Notes under the pieces: generated by a model | What the model saw: the letters and a program-made list of their open reading frames with translations, nothing else | Database searches by the model: none | What the model was told of the DNA's origin: nothing | From: Anthoceros angustus | Lineage: Eukaryota > Streptophyta > Anthocerotopsida > Anthocerotales > Anthocerotaceae | Assembly: GCA_010909165.1 (NCBI GenBank) | Contig: VJWM01000119.1 | Location: 496,001 to 560,000 of the forward strand | Length of the DNA stretch: 64,000 nt | Reading direction: 5' to 3' | Program-made: the position numbers and the translations under genes | In this document: positions 21,178 through 33,370 of the stretch, piece after piece | Layout: each line of letters starts with the position of its first letter | How positions within the stretch are numbered: position 1 is the first letter of the stretch

Positions 21178-24100
21178 ATGGAGAATGCAGCTGTTGCAAC
21201 TCTTGCTGCTGCTGGGCAGCGCCTTTCTTGCGGGGATGGAGGATTAAAGGGTGAGGTGGTGACGGGCGACAATTTTGTATGGGAGGGGTACAGTGTGGAG
21301 AAGGGGAATGAAGGCCATGGTGGTGGGGCGGCAATCTGCGTGCTGGGAGGGGAGCGCGGGTCCAACTCCACCTTGAGTGATGAAGGTGTGGAGCGGGGGA
21401 GGGTGTCGGAGGAGGAGGAGGAAGGAGAGCAGGAGCAGGCGCAGGAGCAGGGGCAGGCGCAGGAGGAGGAGTCGGAATCTTGCAGCCTGTCTCTTGGCGG
21501 GGGCACGGACGACGTGGGCCGGTACGGGAGGTTGCTGGAAGGGCAGCTCCGGGGCCGCTTCTGCGGGCGGGAGGGGCTGCGGGAGCTGGCCAATCTGGAG
21601 GCTGTGGTGAGCGCCAAGGCAAGGAGGTGGCAGAAGCGGCGGTCCTGGTTGGAGGTTGGGTGGGGAGGTGGACGAGGCAGCGACTTGGGGGAGGCGGAGG
21701 TTCTTGATGTGGCAGGTCAGGAGGAGGTGCACGAGGAAAATGATCAGGAATGTTCCTCGTCTTGGAAGGCGACAGACAAAGTAGGTGTTGTGGCATCTGC
21801 AGAGCCCCTCATCTGCACCACGGCACGACAGGCGGATGAGTCTTCTGTTCTTGATGACTACTCTTCGTCTTTTGGGGGTGGGCATGGGCATGGGCATGGC
21901 AATGGGAATGTGGCTTGGTTCGAGTCCCCTCGCTCAGGCAGCAAAGCTGTCACATCCAGGTTCAGGGCCAGTTTGTTGGACCCGGCTTCCATGGACATGG
22001 ATGATGATCTTCATTCTTGTGGCTTCAGTATGGGGCACAGGAGGGATGTTTTTCGGCCGGATGATGAGAGCAGAGGGCTGGAGAGTCAGAAGCAGCCGCA
22101 GACCACTACGAGGAAGAGAGCTCGGCGGAAGAGGGGAGTCGAGTCTCCGTCAGGCATGCTGAATGATGAGGTGCAGTTTAAGGTGGTGTCTAGGAGGAAA
22201 AGGCAGGTTCGGAGAGCTAAAGCAACAGGCTCCAGCAGTATGAAGTGGGGCTTAGGTCTGAATGGGGACCTGGATGACAGGGCTGAAGACGGAGCACCAG
22301 CCTCTGAGGTGTTGCCTGGGGAACAGGCTTCTGGCAGAAGCTGGGGAAGACGGGAGAACTGGTGCCGCATGGATGGCTATTCGGAGGAGGTGACGTTGAC
22401 CAAGAGGAAGGCAGCAGTACACCAGGGGTCTCAAGCTCGTGTGGTCGGCTATCAAGATGAATCCATACAGGGCCGGTTCAGGAGAAAGCAGATGCCAGAC
22501 AGTGCTGCTAGTGATGTGCTGCCCATGGAAGGGTCGTCGTGTACTCTGTCTGAGCGGGTGCTCTGTGATACTCTGCTTGGCCTTCAGGGGCGCAGAGTGA
22601 AGACAAGAACCATGATACGAGCCCTTCAACGACAGAGGGGAGGTGGCAGTATGTTGGAGAGGCGTCTGAAACACAAGAGAGTCGCCAAGAAGAAGTCCTC
22701 TGGCCTTTGTGACTTCGCCAACTCTTATGAAGGTGTATTGACTCGTGAGCCAGGCGGAAGGCCTACAGTCGCTGCTCCTCCAAAGCTTTTTGGTGTGACC
22801 CCCCTTTCAGTAGCTGGGTCCTGCAAGCTGGGCACTCCAGTCACTCCCCAGGTCTGCGACCTTTTTTATGTCCTCAGTGCAGCATTCCTGTTGGAAGTGT
22901 CTCTTGATCAAAGACCAGTCAACGTGTCAACCATTTCGCCTCTTGATGAGGTTCCTGTTTACGATTTCCTTATGGGATTTGATGGAATGAACTTTGATAC
23001 ATGGCTGTCCAGGTCGAGTGTTTCCATTGCAAGGGATCGCTGTCTTCAGGGCAAGTCGTCGCCTGTAACGATAAGGATTGTGGGAGGGTGTACCACTATT
23101 CATGTGCTCGATCTGTTGAAGGTTTTTCTTGGAGAAGAAATGAAAAGCTTATTTGCCCTCACCACGTATGTAGTCTGGGAGTGTTTGTGCGCTGCTTATT
23201 GATGAGAAAGTTTCCAGAGCTGTTTTCATGGATCTGAATGTCTCAATGTGCCCATACCGATAGTGGGCGTTCTTTCTGATTTTGCCCCACTCAATGTTCT
23301 CTGCAGGTTTGTGTGGGGTGTCGCAAAGTTCGTGCATCCAGACTCTGGCGATGTGAAAAATGTCCTATGGCATTTCATGAGATTTGCTGTCCGTCTTTAA
23401 AGAATACTAACCTTTCACAAATTAGGCCAGGCTGGGCCATTTGTTGGCTACATTCTGCAAACTGGAAGCGAGAGAACAAGGTTAGCGTACTCTCAGCTGT
23501 TTATCCTACCGTATTGGAATGTAGCGAGGCGAGGGTTGTGAATCGATGCATAATGTGAAAAGTTGCTGTACTGAAAACGCTGTACACAATGTGGTTGGAG
23601 AGATGGCTGATGGTTCAAAGTTGGAAACTAGAATGACTGTCATATGGGTTTGTTCCCTGACACAGACGTGGTGCATCTGCTCTCATGGTGCAGCACAAAC
23701 AGCCAACAAGTGACATAAAGGTCAGTGTCTTTCCTGAGCTCTTACTTGACTAGTGAATCTTCTCATCGTTATCTGCGCAATCCATGCTGGCCCTTAAGTT
23801 TAGACATCATAGGCGGACAGTTGTTCTGCATGGTAGTTATGTCCTTTTACATCTTTTGGCCCATGGACTCCCGAACGTCTTTTGTCGACGTGTTTTCTCA
23901 ATTGGAATAACTTTTAGCTGCTATCGTTCTTGAAATCTGTTGCATCCGGGTGACATTGCAGGAAATATTCCGCCGGCTTCCGATCCCAGACTTAGTGGAG
24001 GATTTCAAGATCACTTCATCATTCTGGAAGGAAGTTATGGAGAATGACAAGGAGCCACCTCCTTACACTCATATCAGGCGGAGTAAGTGATTCCCAGTTG

Positions 24101-25788
24101 TTATGCCTGAGTCTTCCAAGAACTCGCGCATTTAAACTTGAAATTGGATATTTCCGCCATGAACATACCGTGCTGTCAATCAGCCCCAAGGTTGCGGCAT
24201 TCCTTGCAGTGGACTTGCCTTTGTAACCTGATGAGGAAACATCCCAGACACTATTCCCTGCAGTGGACTTGCCTTTGTTACCTGACGGGGAAGCATCCCA
24301 GATACTGCTATGTTTGATCTAACCGTGTCAGGTTCCATCCTCCTCAGATGTCTTTCTGGTGAAAAAGAAGCGTGACGATTTCGATGAGGGTGCCACTTGT
24401 AGTTGCCATCAAGAGGAGTCACAGATTTGTGGGGAGGATTGTGAGTGCAGGTCAGTGTCAAAAGGGATGTTTAACCAAAGTCTTACACCGAAACTCTTGT
24501 TGACTTTGGACATCTGTAGGGTTGTGTTGTGGCCATTGTGGGAAGCGACTTCTGCAGACCACCCTTTCTGCCAGTTCTGACTTGGGCTTATGTGCTGTCA
24601 GAGTTCAATCTATGAGCTGTTCCAAGTCCTGCAAATGCACCGACAATTGCACCAACAAACCTTTTCGCAAGGAAATGCGGGTGAAGGTTGTCAAAGTAAG
24701 TGAAGCAAATTCATTCCTTCGAGCCTGGTCTCTGTGTGGTTCATCTTCAGGTCAATAATAACTGCTTGGCGCCGAGGCCTGTCCAGGTCTGCTTTGTTAT
24801 TTCAGCATACCACTCAGTTTTCCGGATTGGAAGGGGTGCTGAACTCGCTTTTGTTTTTGCATCACCTTCCAGACAGAGCACTGCGGATGGGGCGCTGAAG
24901 CAAGTGATAACATAAGAAAAGGGCAATTTATTATCGAGTACACTGGGGAAGGTATCATCTTTCCATTGAGGCCAAAGATTGCGGACACGGGCGTAGAATA
25001 CCTGTGGTCTAAGAACTTGCATTTCTAGATTTGCTGAGCAACAAACCAACTGAAATCACAATCCTTGCAGTGATAGATGATGCGATCTGTGAGCAACGGC
25101 TTTGGGCAATGAAAGGAAGAAGTGTCCACAATTTCTACATGTGTGAGATCGCCAAGGACTTCATTATTGATGCAACATTCAAAGGCAACCCTTCTCGTTA
25201 TCTGAATCACAGCTGTCAACCAAACTGCAAGCTTGAGAAATGGTATTGCTTTATGTAATTTTTTTGGATCGAAAATGGTTGGATCACGTTAATATTGTAA
25301 GAATCTGTCTTCCAGCTGTTTTGTTGGTTCAATGTGGTGAGTATGGTTGCTGTCCGTGCAATCAGGCGTGTGGACGGGGAGACCAGAGTCGGTGTATTTG
25401 CATTGATGGACATCGCTGTAGGTGAACCTCTGACCTACAATTACAAGTGAGTGCGAGCTCCTTTTCTTTCCAGCATTTGCTTGTCTCAGCGTTAGATAAT
25501 GTGCATAGCAAGTCAGTTAATGATCCTGTTTTTCAAATCGTTTACCCTTTTTGTCGTAGGTTTATAGACTACGGTATGAATGTCACATGCCGCTGTGGGG
25601 CGCCTAATTGTCGGGGAGCAATTGGGGAGAAGTTTGGAAGTAATGGCACCAAAGCTAAAGGGTTCAGTGAGGATATGGTAGCTTGGGGTCTCAAACAGAA
25701 GCGCTCACGACTGCTTAACAGGCTTGAGGAGCACATCCGATTTGTTGTGAGGAAACGAAAATCCATTCAAAGAGCAATGGGATCATGA
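21178..25788 (+). CDS. PHD-AWS-SET histone methyltransferase, ASHR3 (SDG4)-like
   Basis: Eleven exons chain in frame to 968 residues: 21178-22851, 23013-23165, 23307-23480, 23694-23720, 23962-24082, 24348-24450, 24602-24695, 24873-24951, 25071-25242, 25366-25446 and 25560-25788. Residues 1-558 are low-complexity, acidic then Arg/Lys-rich, with a short GHGHGHGNGN repeat. Residues about 559-667 form Cys/His-rich PHD modules (CFHCKG, CNDKDCGRVYHYSC, CEKCPMAFHEICC). The AWS motif (CSC, CGEDCECR, CSKSCKCTDNC) leads into the SET domain, with NHSCQPNC and GEPLTYNY as the catalytic signature. The post-SET CRCGAPNC follows. PHD plus AWS-SET is the ASHR3 arrangement, a class linked to H3K36 methylation and acting in the nucleus. 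Exon 4 is a 27 nt microexon; its acceptor is the least certain border. The N-terminal extension is much longer than in Arabidopsis ASHR3. Confidence 0.88.
24202..24309. repeat. Two-copy tandem duplication inside an intron
   Basis: Two adjacent 53-55 bp units, each containing tgcagtggacttgccttt and then aacatcccaga or a close variant, lie in intron 5 of the SET-domain gene. They differ at about six positions. They add decoy 3' splice-like ctgcag sequences. Confidence 0.75.
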
Positions 25789-26629
25789 CGCTATCAGACG
25801 TGGTTTGGATCCCAGTGTGATATCTTTTCATCTAGCACAGGGTCTGGACAAGGTAGCTGCAAATCCGGATAGGACTCTCAGCAGCGTTCACCAGACTCTA
25901 TTTGCTTATCGCGTGGTGTTTCAACTGCATGAGTGATTCCTTCCAGTAACGCACTCCTCTGCTGGTTGCAGGAGAGATGGGTACAGCTGTGAAATGTGGC
26001 GAGCTACAATGTCTCATGGACTTGTGAGCGATTCTATCTCCTTTGGCTGTCGCAGACAACGTCTTATCCAATGGTCAGATGTGCCTGCGTAACTCCATTG
26101 TAATTGTGTACTCTACGCTTTGAGGTGGATTTCACACAGATCGGCATTGATGGTGTGAAGGACGTTGCCTGACTATGCTTGAAAGTGCTGTCAACATCCC
26201 CATGTTGTATACTACCAGATTATTGACCTCTCATTATGCTCCTTCTTGGGCGCATGGGCAGACCTGGTGCAACAGCCAAATCGGCCAAAGTTAAACAGTT
26301 CTATCGGTGAAGGCTGTTGATCCTGAAGCCCCTCGCACAAGATTGGGAGATCCGGTGTGGCTTGAAAGGTGTGGCTTGAGAATTTATCTTACGACTGTGC
26401 CTTCGAAGAGTAAGGACGATGATGTTGCAAGTTCCCAGACAAACGATATACGTCTTAAGGATCGATTTCTCTAGAGTCCTGTGAACTCTGCCCCATTGCA
26501 AGCCTGTCAAGAGTCATACAATCATCCATTAAGTCCAGCAATTTAGAGTGTGGACGTAAAGGAGCTGAAGAAATGTAACCCTTAGAGTTGTTATTTCAAA
26601 ATTAAAAATCCGAACCTCGATTTCCAACA
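25789..26629. other. 3' region of the SET-domain gene and spacer
   Basis: There is no supported coding sequence. The first part is probably 3' UTR. The remainder leads to the tRNA gene. Confidence 0.5.
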
Positions 26630-26712
26630 GGGGTGGTGGCGCAGTTGGCTAGCGCGTAGGTCTCATAGCTCGAGAAATCCTGAGGTCGAGAGTTCGAGCC
26701 TCTCTCACCCCA
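26630..26712 (+). tRNA. Elongator tRNA-Met (CAT) with a 9 nt intron
   Basis: The acceptor stem is GGGGTGG/TCACCCC with discriminator A. The D stem is GCGC/GCGC, and the T arm is GAGAG-TTCGAGC-CTCTC. The anticodon loop reads CTCATA, giving CAT. A 9 nt intron (gctcgagaa) sits directly after the base 3' of the anticodon, the standard intron position. In plants only tRNA-Tyr and elongator tRNA-Met normally carry introns, which supports the elongator call. The A and B box internal promoters are intact. Confidence 0.95.
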
Positions 26713-26740
26713 CTTGATTGGCCTGACGTTGGTGCGTCCC

Positions 26741-26745
26741 TTTTT
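26741..26745 (+). terminator. RNA polymerase III terminator for tRNA-Met
   Basis: A run of five T residues follows the tRNA 3' end by 28 bp and is the first T run long enough to stop Pol III. Confidence 0.65.
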
Positions 26746-26789
26746 ATTACTGTCTTACACTTGTTGCAACTTTCCTCTGTTTTTATTAG

Positions 26790-26935
26790 CTCTTACACTT
26801 GCTGCACCTTTCCTCCACCTTCTTGCTGCTGCAGATTTATCTCTTACACTTGCTGCACCCTTCCTCCACCTTCTTGATGCTGCAGATTTATCTCTTACAC
26901 TTGCTGCACCCTTCCTCCACCTTCCTCCTACCCTG
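26790..26935. repeat. Tandem repeat, 51 bp unit, nearly three copies
   Basis: Units begin ctcttacacttgctgcacc and end ctgcagattta, at about 26790, 26841 and 26892. They are over 90% alike. A degenerate fourth unit precedes them near 26753. The region is probably non-coding, although one frame is open because the unit is a multiple of three. Confidence 0.85.
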
Positions 26936-26940
26936 CAGTA

Positions 26941-27140
26941 GAAAATGTGAAGGGAGACATAGACATATGCCCATAGTAGCACAAGAAAATGTGAAGGGAG
27001 ACAGAGACTTAGGACAAATGCAAAAACGTGTGTCTTGTCCGCTGTCATATGCCCATAGTAGCAGAAGAAAATGTGAAGGGAGACAGAGACATGGGACAAA
27101 TGTAAAAACGTGGTGTCTTGTCTACTGTCATATGCCCATT
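26941..27140. repeat. Tandem repeat, about 82 bp unit, 2.4 copies
   Basis: The phrases catatgcccatagtagca (26964, 27046, partly 27129) and gaaaatgtgaagggagac recur with an 82-83 bp period. No gene is seen. Confidence 0.8.
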
Positions 27141-27667
27141 CCCTCTATTTCAAGCGGTCAACCAGAAATCTCTAAGCTGCCCAGTCTTTGGAGAATCCAA
27201 TTTTTTCAAGCCGGCTATCGACTCTGTATACCGGTTTGTCCATAGAGACGATTGAAATTTGAAATGGGCAGAGAATCTCGGAAGGAAGAAGAAGTCTATT
27301 ATAGTCCACTTAGATACCGACTCGTATAACTCAGCAACAAGGCTTGGCCGGCTATCGATTATATTCACACCGCACGCTAGTTCACCTGTTGTCGACGCCG
27401 GCTGGCAAGATGTCTGGGGATATGCCATGAGAATCCCCGTCCTAAAGCCTCGAGTAGCCTGCAGTGCAGGCATACAAGTACTGGGAGGTTGCTTCATTGG
27501 GACACCAGACATCATTATGTACCATTAGGCACTGTCAGAGACTTCACCAGTCTACGTAGTCTAGAGGCAGATGAGTCATGACAGAAATGCTTGATGTAGG
27601 AGTGCATATCGAGTAGGCTGTTGATCCTTACCATCACATACATATCTGTACATCTGGAGCAGGAACT
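27141..27667. other. Spacer upstream of the NPF transporter
   Basis: No supported gene. It probably contains the transporter promoter and leader. Confidence 0.45.
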
Positions 27668-29924
27668 ATGGCATCAGTTTCTGAGAACGAGGACGATGGG
27701 CAGCCCGTGGAGGGCGCTGGGCAGACGATGGAGGACGCTGGGCAGCCGAAGCAGGACGCTGGGCAGCCTAAGGAGGACGCTGGGCAGCCCAAGGAGCTGT
27801 ATTTACCAGTGGGAGACGGCACAGTGGATATTAAAGGTCGACCCGCATTACAGGGCAAATCCGGGGGATGGCAGACAACTCCTTTCATCTACGGTATATA
27901 ATTACTCTCTTGGCAGGGAACACAATGATGAATTTCCAGCCTCGTCGGCAGATCTGCTTCACCTCCTGCTGTTGGTGTACATTGTGCAGGTTTCGTCTTT
28001 TTCGAGCTTTGCGCTTTTATTTTTTTGAGTCTGGCTCTCTTCACGTATCTGTACAATGTAATGCACGTCGAAGTGAGCAAAGCAGCAAACATCACCACAA
28101 ATTTCGCTGGCACCTCCACAATCACCTCGCTGTTAGGCGGCTTCATTGCAGATGCTTACCTGGGCCGATTCTGGATGCTTGTCATCGGCGCTCTGATAGA
28201 GTTGGTGGTAAGTTGTAAATCAAGAACCTCGACCATCGACGTCTTGTTTTGCAGCCTGAAGGCGCATAATCGAGTGTGCTGACACGATGCTGCATTCTAC
28301 GTTTGCCCAGGGCTTCGCGATGCTGGCAATTTCCACCATAGAACCATCCTTGAAAGCTCCACCGTGCATCCCTTACACGGTTCCGGGCATTCCCTACCCT
28401 CTTTGCGAGTCCATGCATGGGGGCAAGCAGCTCTCCTTTCTCCTGTGGTCACTCTACGTGCTGGCATTGGGAGCCGGGGGAGTGAGGGCCTCCTTGGCAT
28501 CACACGGAGCAGACCAATTTGAAGTCAGGCTGGACAATCTCAAGCACAGGCTGCGACTGGCCTCCTACTTCAACTACTTCTACATGTCACTGGCTGGTGC
28601 ATCCTTGGTTGTCACTACCCTGCTCGTGTGGGTCCTGCATGCCAAGGGCTACACCACTGGCTTTCTAGTTATGACAGTCTGCGTTCTTGTAGCCATCATC
28701 TGTTTCGTCGCGGGCACCCCCGTCTATCGGCATCGACTACCTCTGGGCAGTCCTCTCACCACCATAGCCAGGGTGTTCGTGGCTTCCTTCCGGAAAAGAG
28801 GAGCGAAGATTGATCCTGCGAACCCAACTTCGAAGCTTCACGACGAATTCGTAGATGCAGGCAAGGACGCTCCAGCATTTGTCAAAAAGCAGCTGCTTTC
28901 CCACACCAACCAGTTCAGGTGAGGCCCAACGTTCTTCCAAGTTAACATTCATGGTCTTCTGAAATTGCCCTGCGCTGATTCCCGTTGCTGCTTCTCCTGC
29001 TGCAGGTTCCTGGACAAGGCAGCTCTCATCGAAGACGGAGCAGAGGCACTCGGGGCCGCATCCAGATGGAGGCTCACCACGGTGACTGAAGTGGAAGAAG
29101 TGAAGATCATCATCCGCTTTCTGCCAATCTGCGCCACCACCATTTTTACCAACACCGTGGTGGTGCAGTTCATCACCTTCACCCAGCAGCAGGGAGCGAC
29201 CATGAAAAGCTTCAAGCTGGGAAAGGACTATACATTCCCCGTGGCCTCGCTGGGGCTCTTCTCCATCACCTTCGTCATGGTCTTCGTGGCAGTGTACGAC
29301 AAGCACCTGGTGCCACTTCTGAGAAGAGTCACCAAAATCCCCACCGGCATCACTCCCCTGCAAAGGACTGGTGTGGGCCTGTTCCTTTCCGCCATGGCCA
29401 TGGTGAGTGCAGGTCTGGTGGAGCATCGGAGACTTGCTGAGGCTGCCCAGAACGGGCTGCTGGACGACCCCATAGCCATCGTGCCCTTGTCCCTGTTCTG
29501 GCTCCTCCCCCAGTCGCTTTTCATCTCGGTTGCAGAGGCATTCAACATTGTTGGCGTGCTAGAGTTCTACTACCAAGAATCTCCAGAGGGAATGAGGGCA
29601 TCCACCGCCGCCCTTTCCTACTCTTCTCAGTCAGTGGGATTCTTCATCAGCAGTGCGATTGTGAACGTTGTTAACCTGGCGACCAGGCATGGGCAGAGCG
29701 GCCAGGGCTGGATCAACGACGACAACATCAACAGAGGCCACCTGGATTACTATTACTACGTGCTGGCACTTTTAGCTCTCATCAACCTTGCCTTGTTTGC
29801 TCTTAGCGCCCATTGGTACAAGGTAAAGAAGATTGCGATAGACTACTACAATATTGGCTCCTTACCTCCTGATCTTGAAGCTGATAAAAGGGAGGGGATA
29901 TCAGACGCGCGTGTCACAATATGA
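27668..29924 (+). CDS. NPF (NRT1/PTR) family transporter lacking the ExxER motif
   Basis: Four exons (27668-27893, 27990-28207, 28311-28918, 29006-29924) total 1971 nt, or 656 residues, with GT-AG borders. The N-terminus contains a small tandem repeat of DAGQPKE-type heptads, then VDIKGRPALQGKSGGWQTTPFIYG. Membrane segments follow the 12-helix major-facilitator pattern, with the NPF motif GGFIADAYLGRFW after helix 2, GAGGVRASLASHGADQF in helix 4, the long central loop, and FIS..EAFNIVGVLEFYYQESPEGMRS-like sequence near helix 10. NPF proteins import nitrate, peptides or hormones with protons at membranes. Where the family has ExxER in helix 1, this protein reads FVFFELCAF, so the first Glu and the Arg are absent. 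Substrate cannot be assigned. The gene is convergent with PRA1, 189 bp apart. Confidence 0.9.
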
Positions 29925-30113
29925 CCCTGAAAAGATGGGACATAGGTAATATGTAAAAGAGTACAATGTTCAATAATAGTCCTGCCAACAATGACAGAAG
30001 TCTGTCTGCTAAGGAATCAGGCTAGCAGACACAATGTGAAGACGAGAATGACGAAAGTAACCTCCGCGCTCTACAGTACCCTAAATCACTAGGTCTCTCA
30101 TCTGCCCCACTAA

Positions 30114-30737
30114 TCAGACTCGGTTCACCGCGACGGGCACCTGTTGCAACGAATTCCCTCCCAAAAACGACAGAAATCCAGCAGAGGAGGGCTGCTCGTC
30201 CAGGAAGAGGTCATCTGGAACGCGGAAGGCACCGTGCACGCTCAGGACCAACGCACTTGTCAGCAGCGCCCAGAAGATGATCCCGATGGCACCAGTCGTC
30301 AGAAGGATCATCAAAGAAGCCACAAGGCCTCCGGCCACAACCTCCTTCTCACTGCAAACCCTGCCACATATGGTCAAGGGAGCCGAGAAAAAGGTGTAGA
30401 AGGCCAACCAGAGTGCGATGAGCACAATAAGGACCACCAGCGAAGTCGGATGAAGAAACAGGCTGAGACCAACAACCCCTGTGGAAATCACAAGGTAGTT
30501 CCCCCAAAAGTACGCAGCGTTCTTGCTGATCCTGTTCGTTGCATCACCCAATGACTCAGGTTTCGCAAACGCAGCCCGGTCCACGAACTCCGACCAGGGC
30601 CTCAGCTGAGAAACCGCGGTCTTCGTCACCTCCAAGCTCCTGTCCAAAATGGCACGCGCAGCTGGCGCAGTCTGAGATGTTGCTGCTGCCCCTTGCCCCG
30701 TTGTTGCTGTGGTTCCTACAGCCTGTCCGGCAGCCAT
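30114..30737 (-). CDS. PRA1 family (prenylated Rab acceptor) protein
   Basis: This is an intronless 207-residue protein. It has an Ala/Thr-rich N-terminus, the conserved block RPWSEFVDRAAFAKPES, and NRISKNAAYFWGNYLVI, followed by paired hydrophobic hairpins. These are the diagnostic PRA1 features. PRA1 proteins sit in ER, Golgi or endosomal membranes and act in Rab-dependent vesicle traffic. Plant PRA1 genes are commonly intronless, so the structure is expected. The start is the first Met of the frame and gives the usual family length. Confidence 0.93.
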   Translation of the reverse strand: MAAGQAVGTTATTGQGAAATSQTAPAARAILDRSLEVTKTAVSQLRPWSEFVDRAAFAKPESLGDATNRISKNAAYFWGNYLVISTGVVGLSLFLHPTSLVVLIVLIALWLAFYTFFSAPLTICGRVCSEKEVVAGGLVASLMILLTTGAIGIIFWALLTSALVLSVHGAFRVPDDLFLDEQPSSAGFLSFLGGNSLQQVPVAVNRV

Positions 30738-32650
30738 GTTTGCGAAGCGGAGTTCACGGGGTCACCACAACCTGCAAGACAAGGCTGTCGTGAGCAATTC
30801 TCTTCACCCGTAGCCAGCCATGCTTCCGGCTACCGGCACTCAAAAACCCCCGTCACAGGTCGCAACCCTGGCTCTTCCAAGTCCCAGATCCCAAGATGCT
30901 CCGAGGCTTCAAACAAAAATGAGACATTCCATCCAGCTTCCACACACAGATGCGATCCCCAGCCATCAAGACAGTCACGGCAGTTTCACCTCACACGATC
31001 CATAGTGTCCTCGCAGACAACAACATGCATCGATCTTTTCAAGAAACAAGGGGAAAGCCTGCTTGAAGCAATCAAATCTCACCTATTCTGCTGCGCAGCG
31101 TTTTTGCCCCTGGAAACACCGCTACCACCACAAAACGAGAAAGCGCCTTCGTCAGAGTACAATCCAGAAAAAATCGAAGAAGCGGTCCAGCACAAGTCGA
31201 CGATCTGGTCACAAAGCCCTTCAAACAGAAATACACAACGCAGGCTGGAGCACGCAAAACTGCTTTCACTACAACTGTCCTTCCCTCCGCATCTAATATT
31301 CACGGCTACCGCGTAGCAAGCGCGTCAGGGATGCAACAGCCTTCAGAAACTGCAGGAACCACGAAGGAGCGCCTCTGCGGGCTATGGCGACGAAACAGCT
31401 CGCGTAGCGCGAAGGTGAAAGGCACTGACATCCAAGGAGACAGAAGTTGCAAGGAAATTAAGGACGAAGCAGCCTAGGGATTTTCAGTCCCATGCGCATC
31501 ACGTCTCTGGTTGATATTGGGTACCTAGCAGGCCCGTACCTGGGCTGATCTACCTCTCTCGCAATAATTCATCTAATTTTTTTTAGTGAATTCGGAGAGT
31601 TTTAAGATATGTCTCGGTATACGTCGAATTCTCGCACTGGAATTTTTTACTGTTCGAAAGCACACTTAACTCGGGAGTTCCAATGAACTCATGTCTCGAC
31701 GTCACTCCTTGAAGGGAGGATACTTCATCTGATTTTGAAGCGCGTCATAAAGCCCATATAGGATTAGTTATATTGTAGTCTTCCGTTTTCTTTCCCTCTC
31801 GATTTTGCATGGGATGGTTTACTCCAGAATCTTTGTCGGTTCTTGATCAAGGCATTAGGCTTACCGAAGGAATTGTGGGTTGCTAGGGGCCCTTATGGAT
31901 TGCCAATTCCATTGGACGGATGTCAATTCAATTTAGTAGTTCATTTCATTCAACCGTGTGCCAAGTGGACATTTCAGTTGGTCAACATATTGGGTCTAGC
32001 AAACTATGGCCTCTCAAATAACATAATATAGAACTGACAGAAAAAGTAAAGCGGACGTAGCTGACTGGTAAGAACGCAACATCAGCGCATTGTTAGCGAA
32101 CTAGTCGCCACGATGGATTATGTCCTTGTGCCATTTCGAACTTAGTTCGATGTTGACCTGACCTGAACTGAACCGGACTGGCCGAATTGAGGTCATGAGA
32201 GGCCATTTTGTAGTCAGCACACTGCGGACCAGCCATCTAGGTTTCGTTTGTTGAGTTAGTGAGCTACGCTATTTGGGAAACTTTATGAATGCTCATAACC
32301 CGTTTTTTTATGTAATTGATGTTTGGCTAGGCGGATGGCCTTAGTGTTAGTTTCGTTTCCATTTGCTCCATCATGCCCATGTATTCGTCTCCATTTGCTC
32401 CATCGTGTCTAAGTATTTAGTCTCCATGTGCTCCATCATGTAATATAAAAAGGAGTGCTGCAATTCTACAAGTGGTAGGAGAAAACGAAGCGAAGAAGGC
32501 ATGTTGGGAAAGAAATTCATACAGGGATTTTAGGGCATAAGATAATTATGCACTCATCAAAGTGAGCAATGATTTGGTGCAAGAGAAAGGGCTCACTTGG
32601 GGCTGCCTACACTATTTTTTTAATAATATAAAAATATTTAAATAAAAAGT
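30738..32650. other. Intergenic, no supported gene
   Basis: The first 600 bp is the probable PRA1 leader and promoter. The rest is AT-rich with no recognisable gene. Confidence 0.5.
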
Positions 32651-33370
32651 TGCCTAAAATTGCCTGGGGACATTTCGGAAGAATGGAGTTAATATCGTCA
32701 TGTTTTAAATTATCATACTATGACTTTTTCATTATGCTTCTTCTTTAGGTGCATGCACGAACATAGTGCCACATTCAAATCCTTTAAGTTAAATGCTTCT
32801 ACCAAAAAGGTTGGTGACATATCATCATGTTGTCAAGTATCAAACTATTAACTTTATTTGAAGCCTGGCTTCTAGGCCACTTTTGTGATGATAACTATTG
32901 CTTAAATATGGGAGAACGAGTAGTTCAAGCATAATTACATAAATATCAATAGTGATGACAAATATGCAAACACATCTGCAACTTGCCACATTTCATCTCA
33001 TGTCACTACAAACAAGTGTCTATTCTTTTCAAGAAAGGATGATGAATATCCTTGTGTTCCTCAAACAGTATATGATGTATTACATTTCATCTACTCTATG
33101 ATGTATTTAGAAATTGAACATCCATTGGCCGTCATCCTATGAGGGAAAGAAGACTTTATTATAAAAAAGAGATGGGAAAACCCATCCACCCCAAAAACAA
33201 AAGGGGAAAAACCCACCGAAGGGCACCATGCCAGGGGGACTAACCCCCATAATCATGCATTTCAAAACGTCATCCTATGACACTGTATGAATGTTCACTG
33301 CTGTAATTTTGCTATATCCTCTGATTAATTAAAAATTATATTAATAACTAAAATACTTAATTAATTAAGT
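32651..33370. repeat. AT-rich segment reused at 35.6-36.3 kb
   Basis: This non-coding stretch is repeated at 35618-36307 with scattered small indels and with a 70 bp internal replacement. It appears to be the original of the pair, because its flanks are unique in the window. Confidence 0.75.

Noticed and set aside
26790-27140. CRISPR-like regular repeats
   Set aside because: Units are contiguous tandem copies without unique spacers, in a plant genome.
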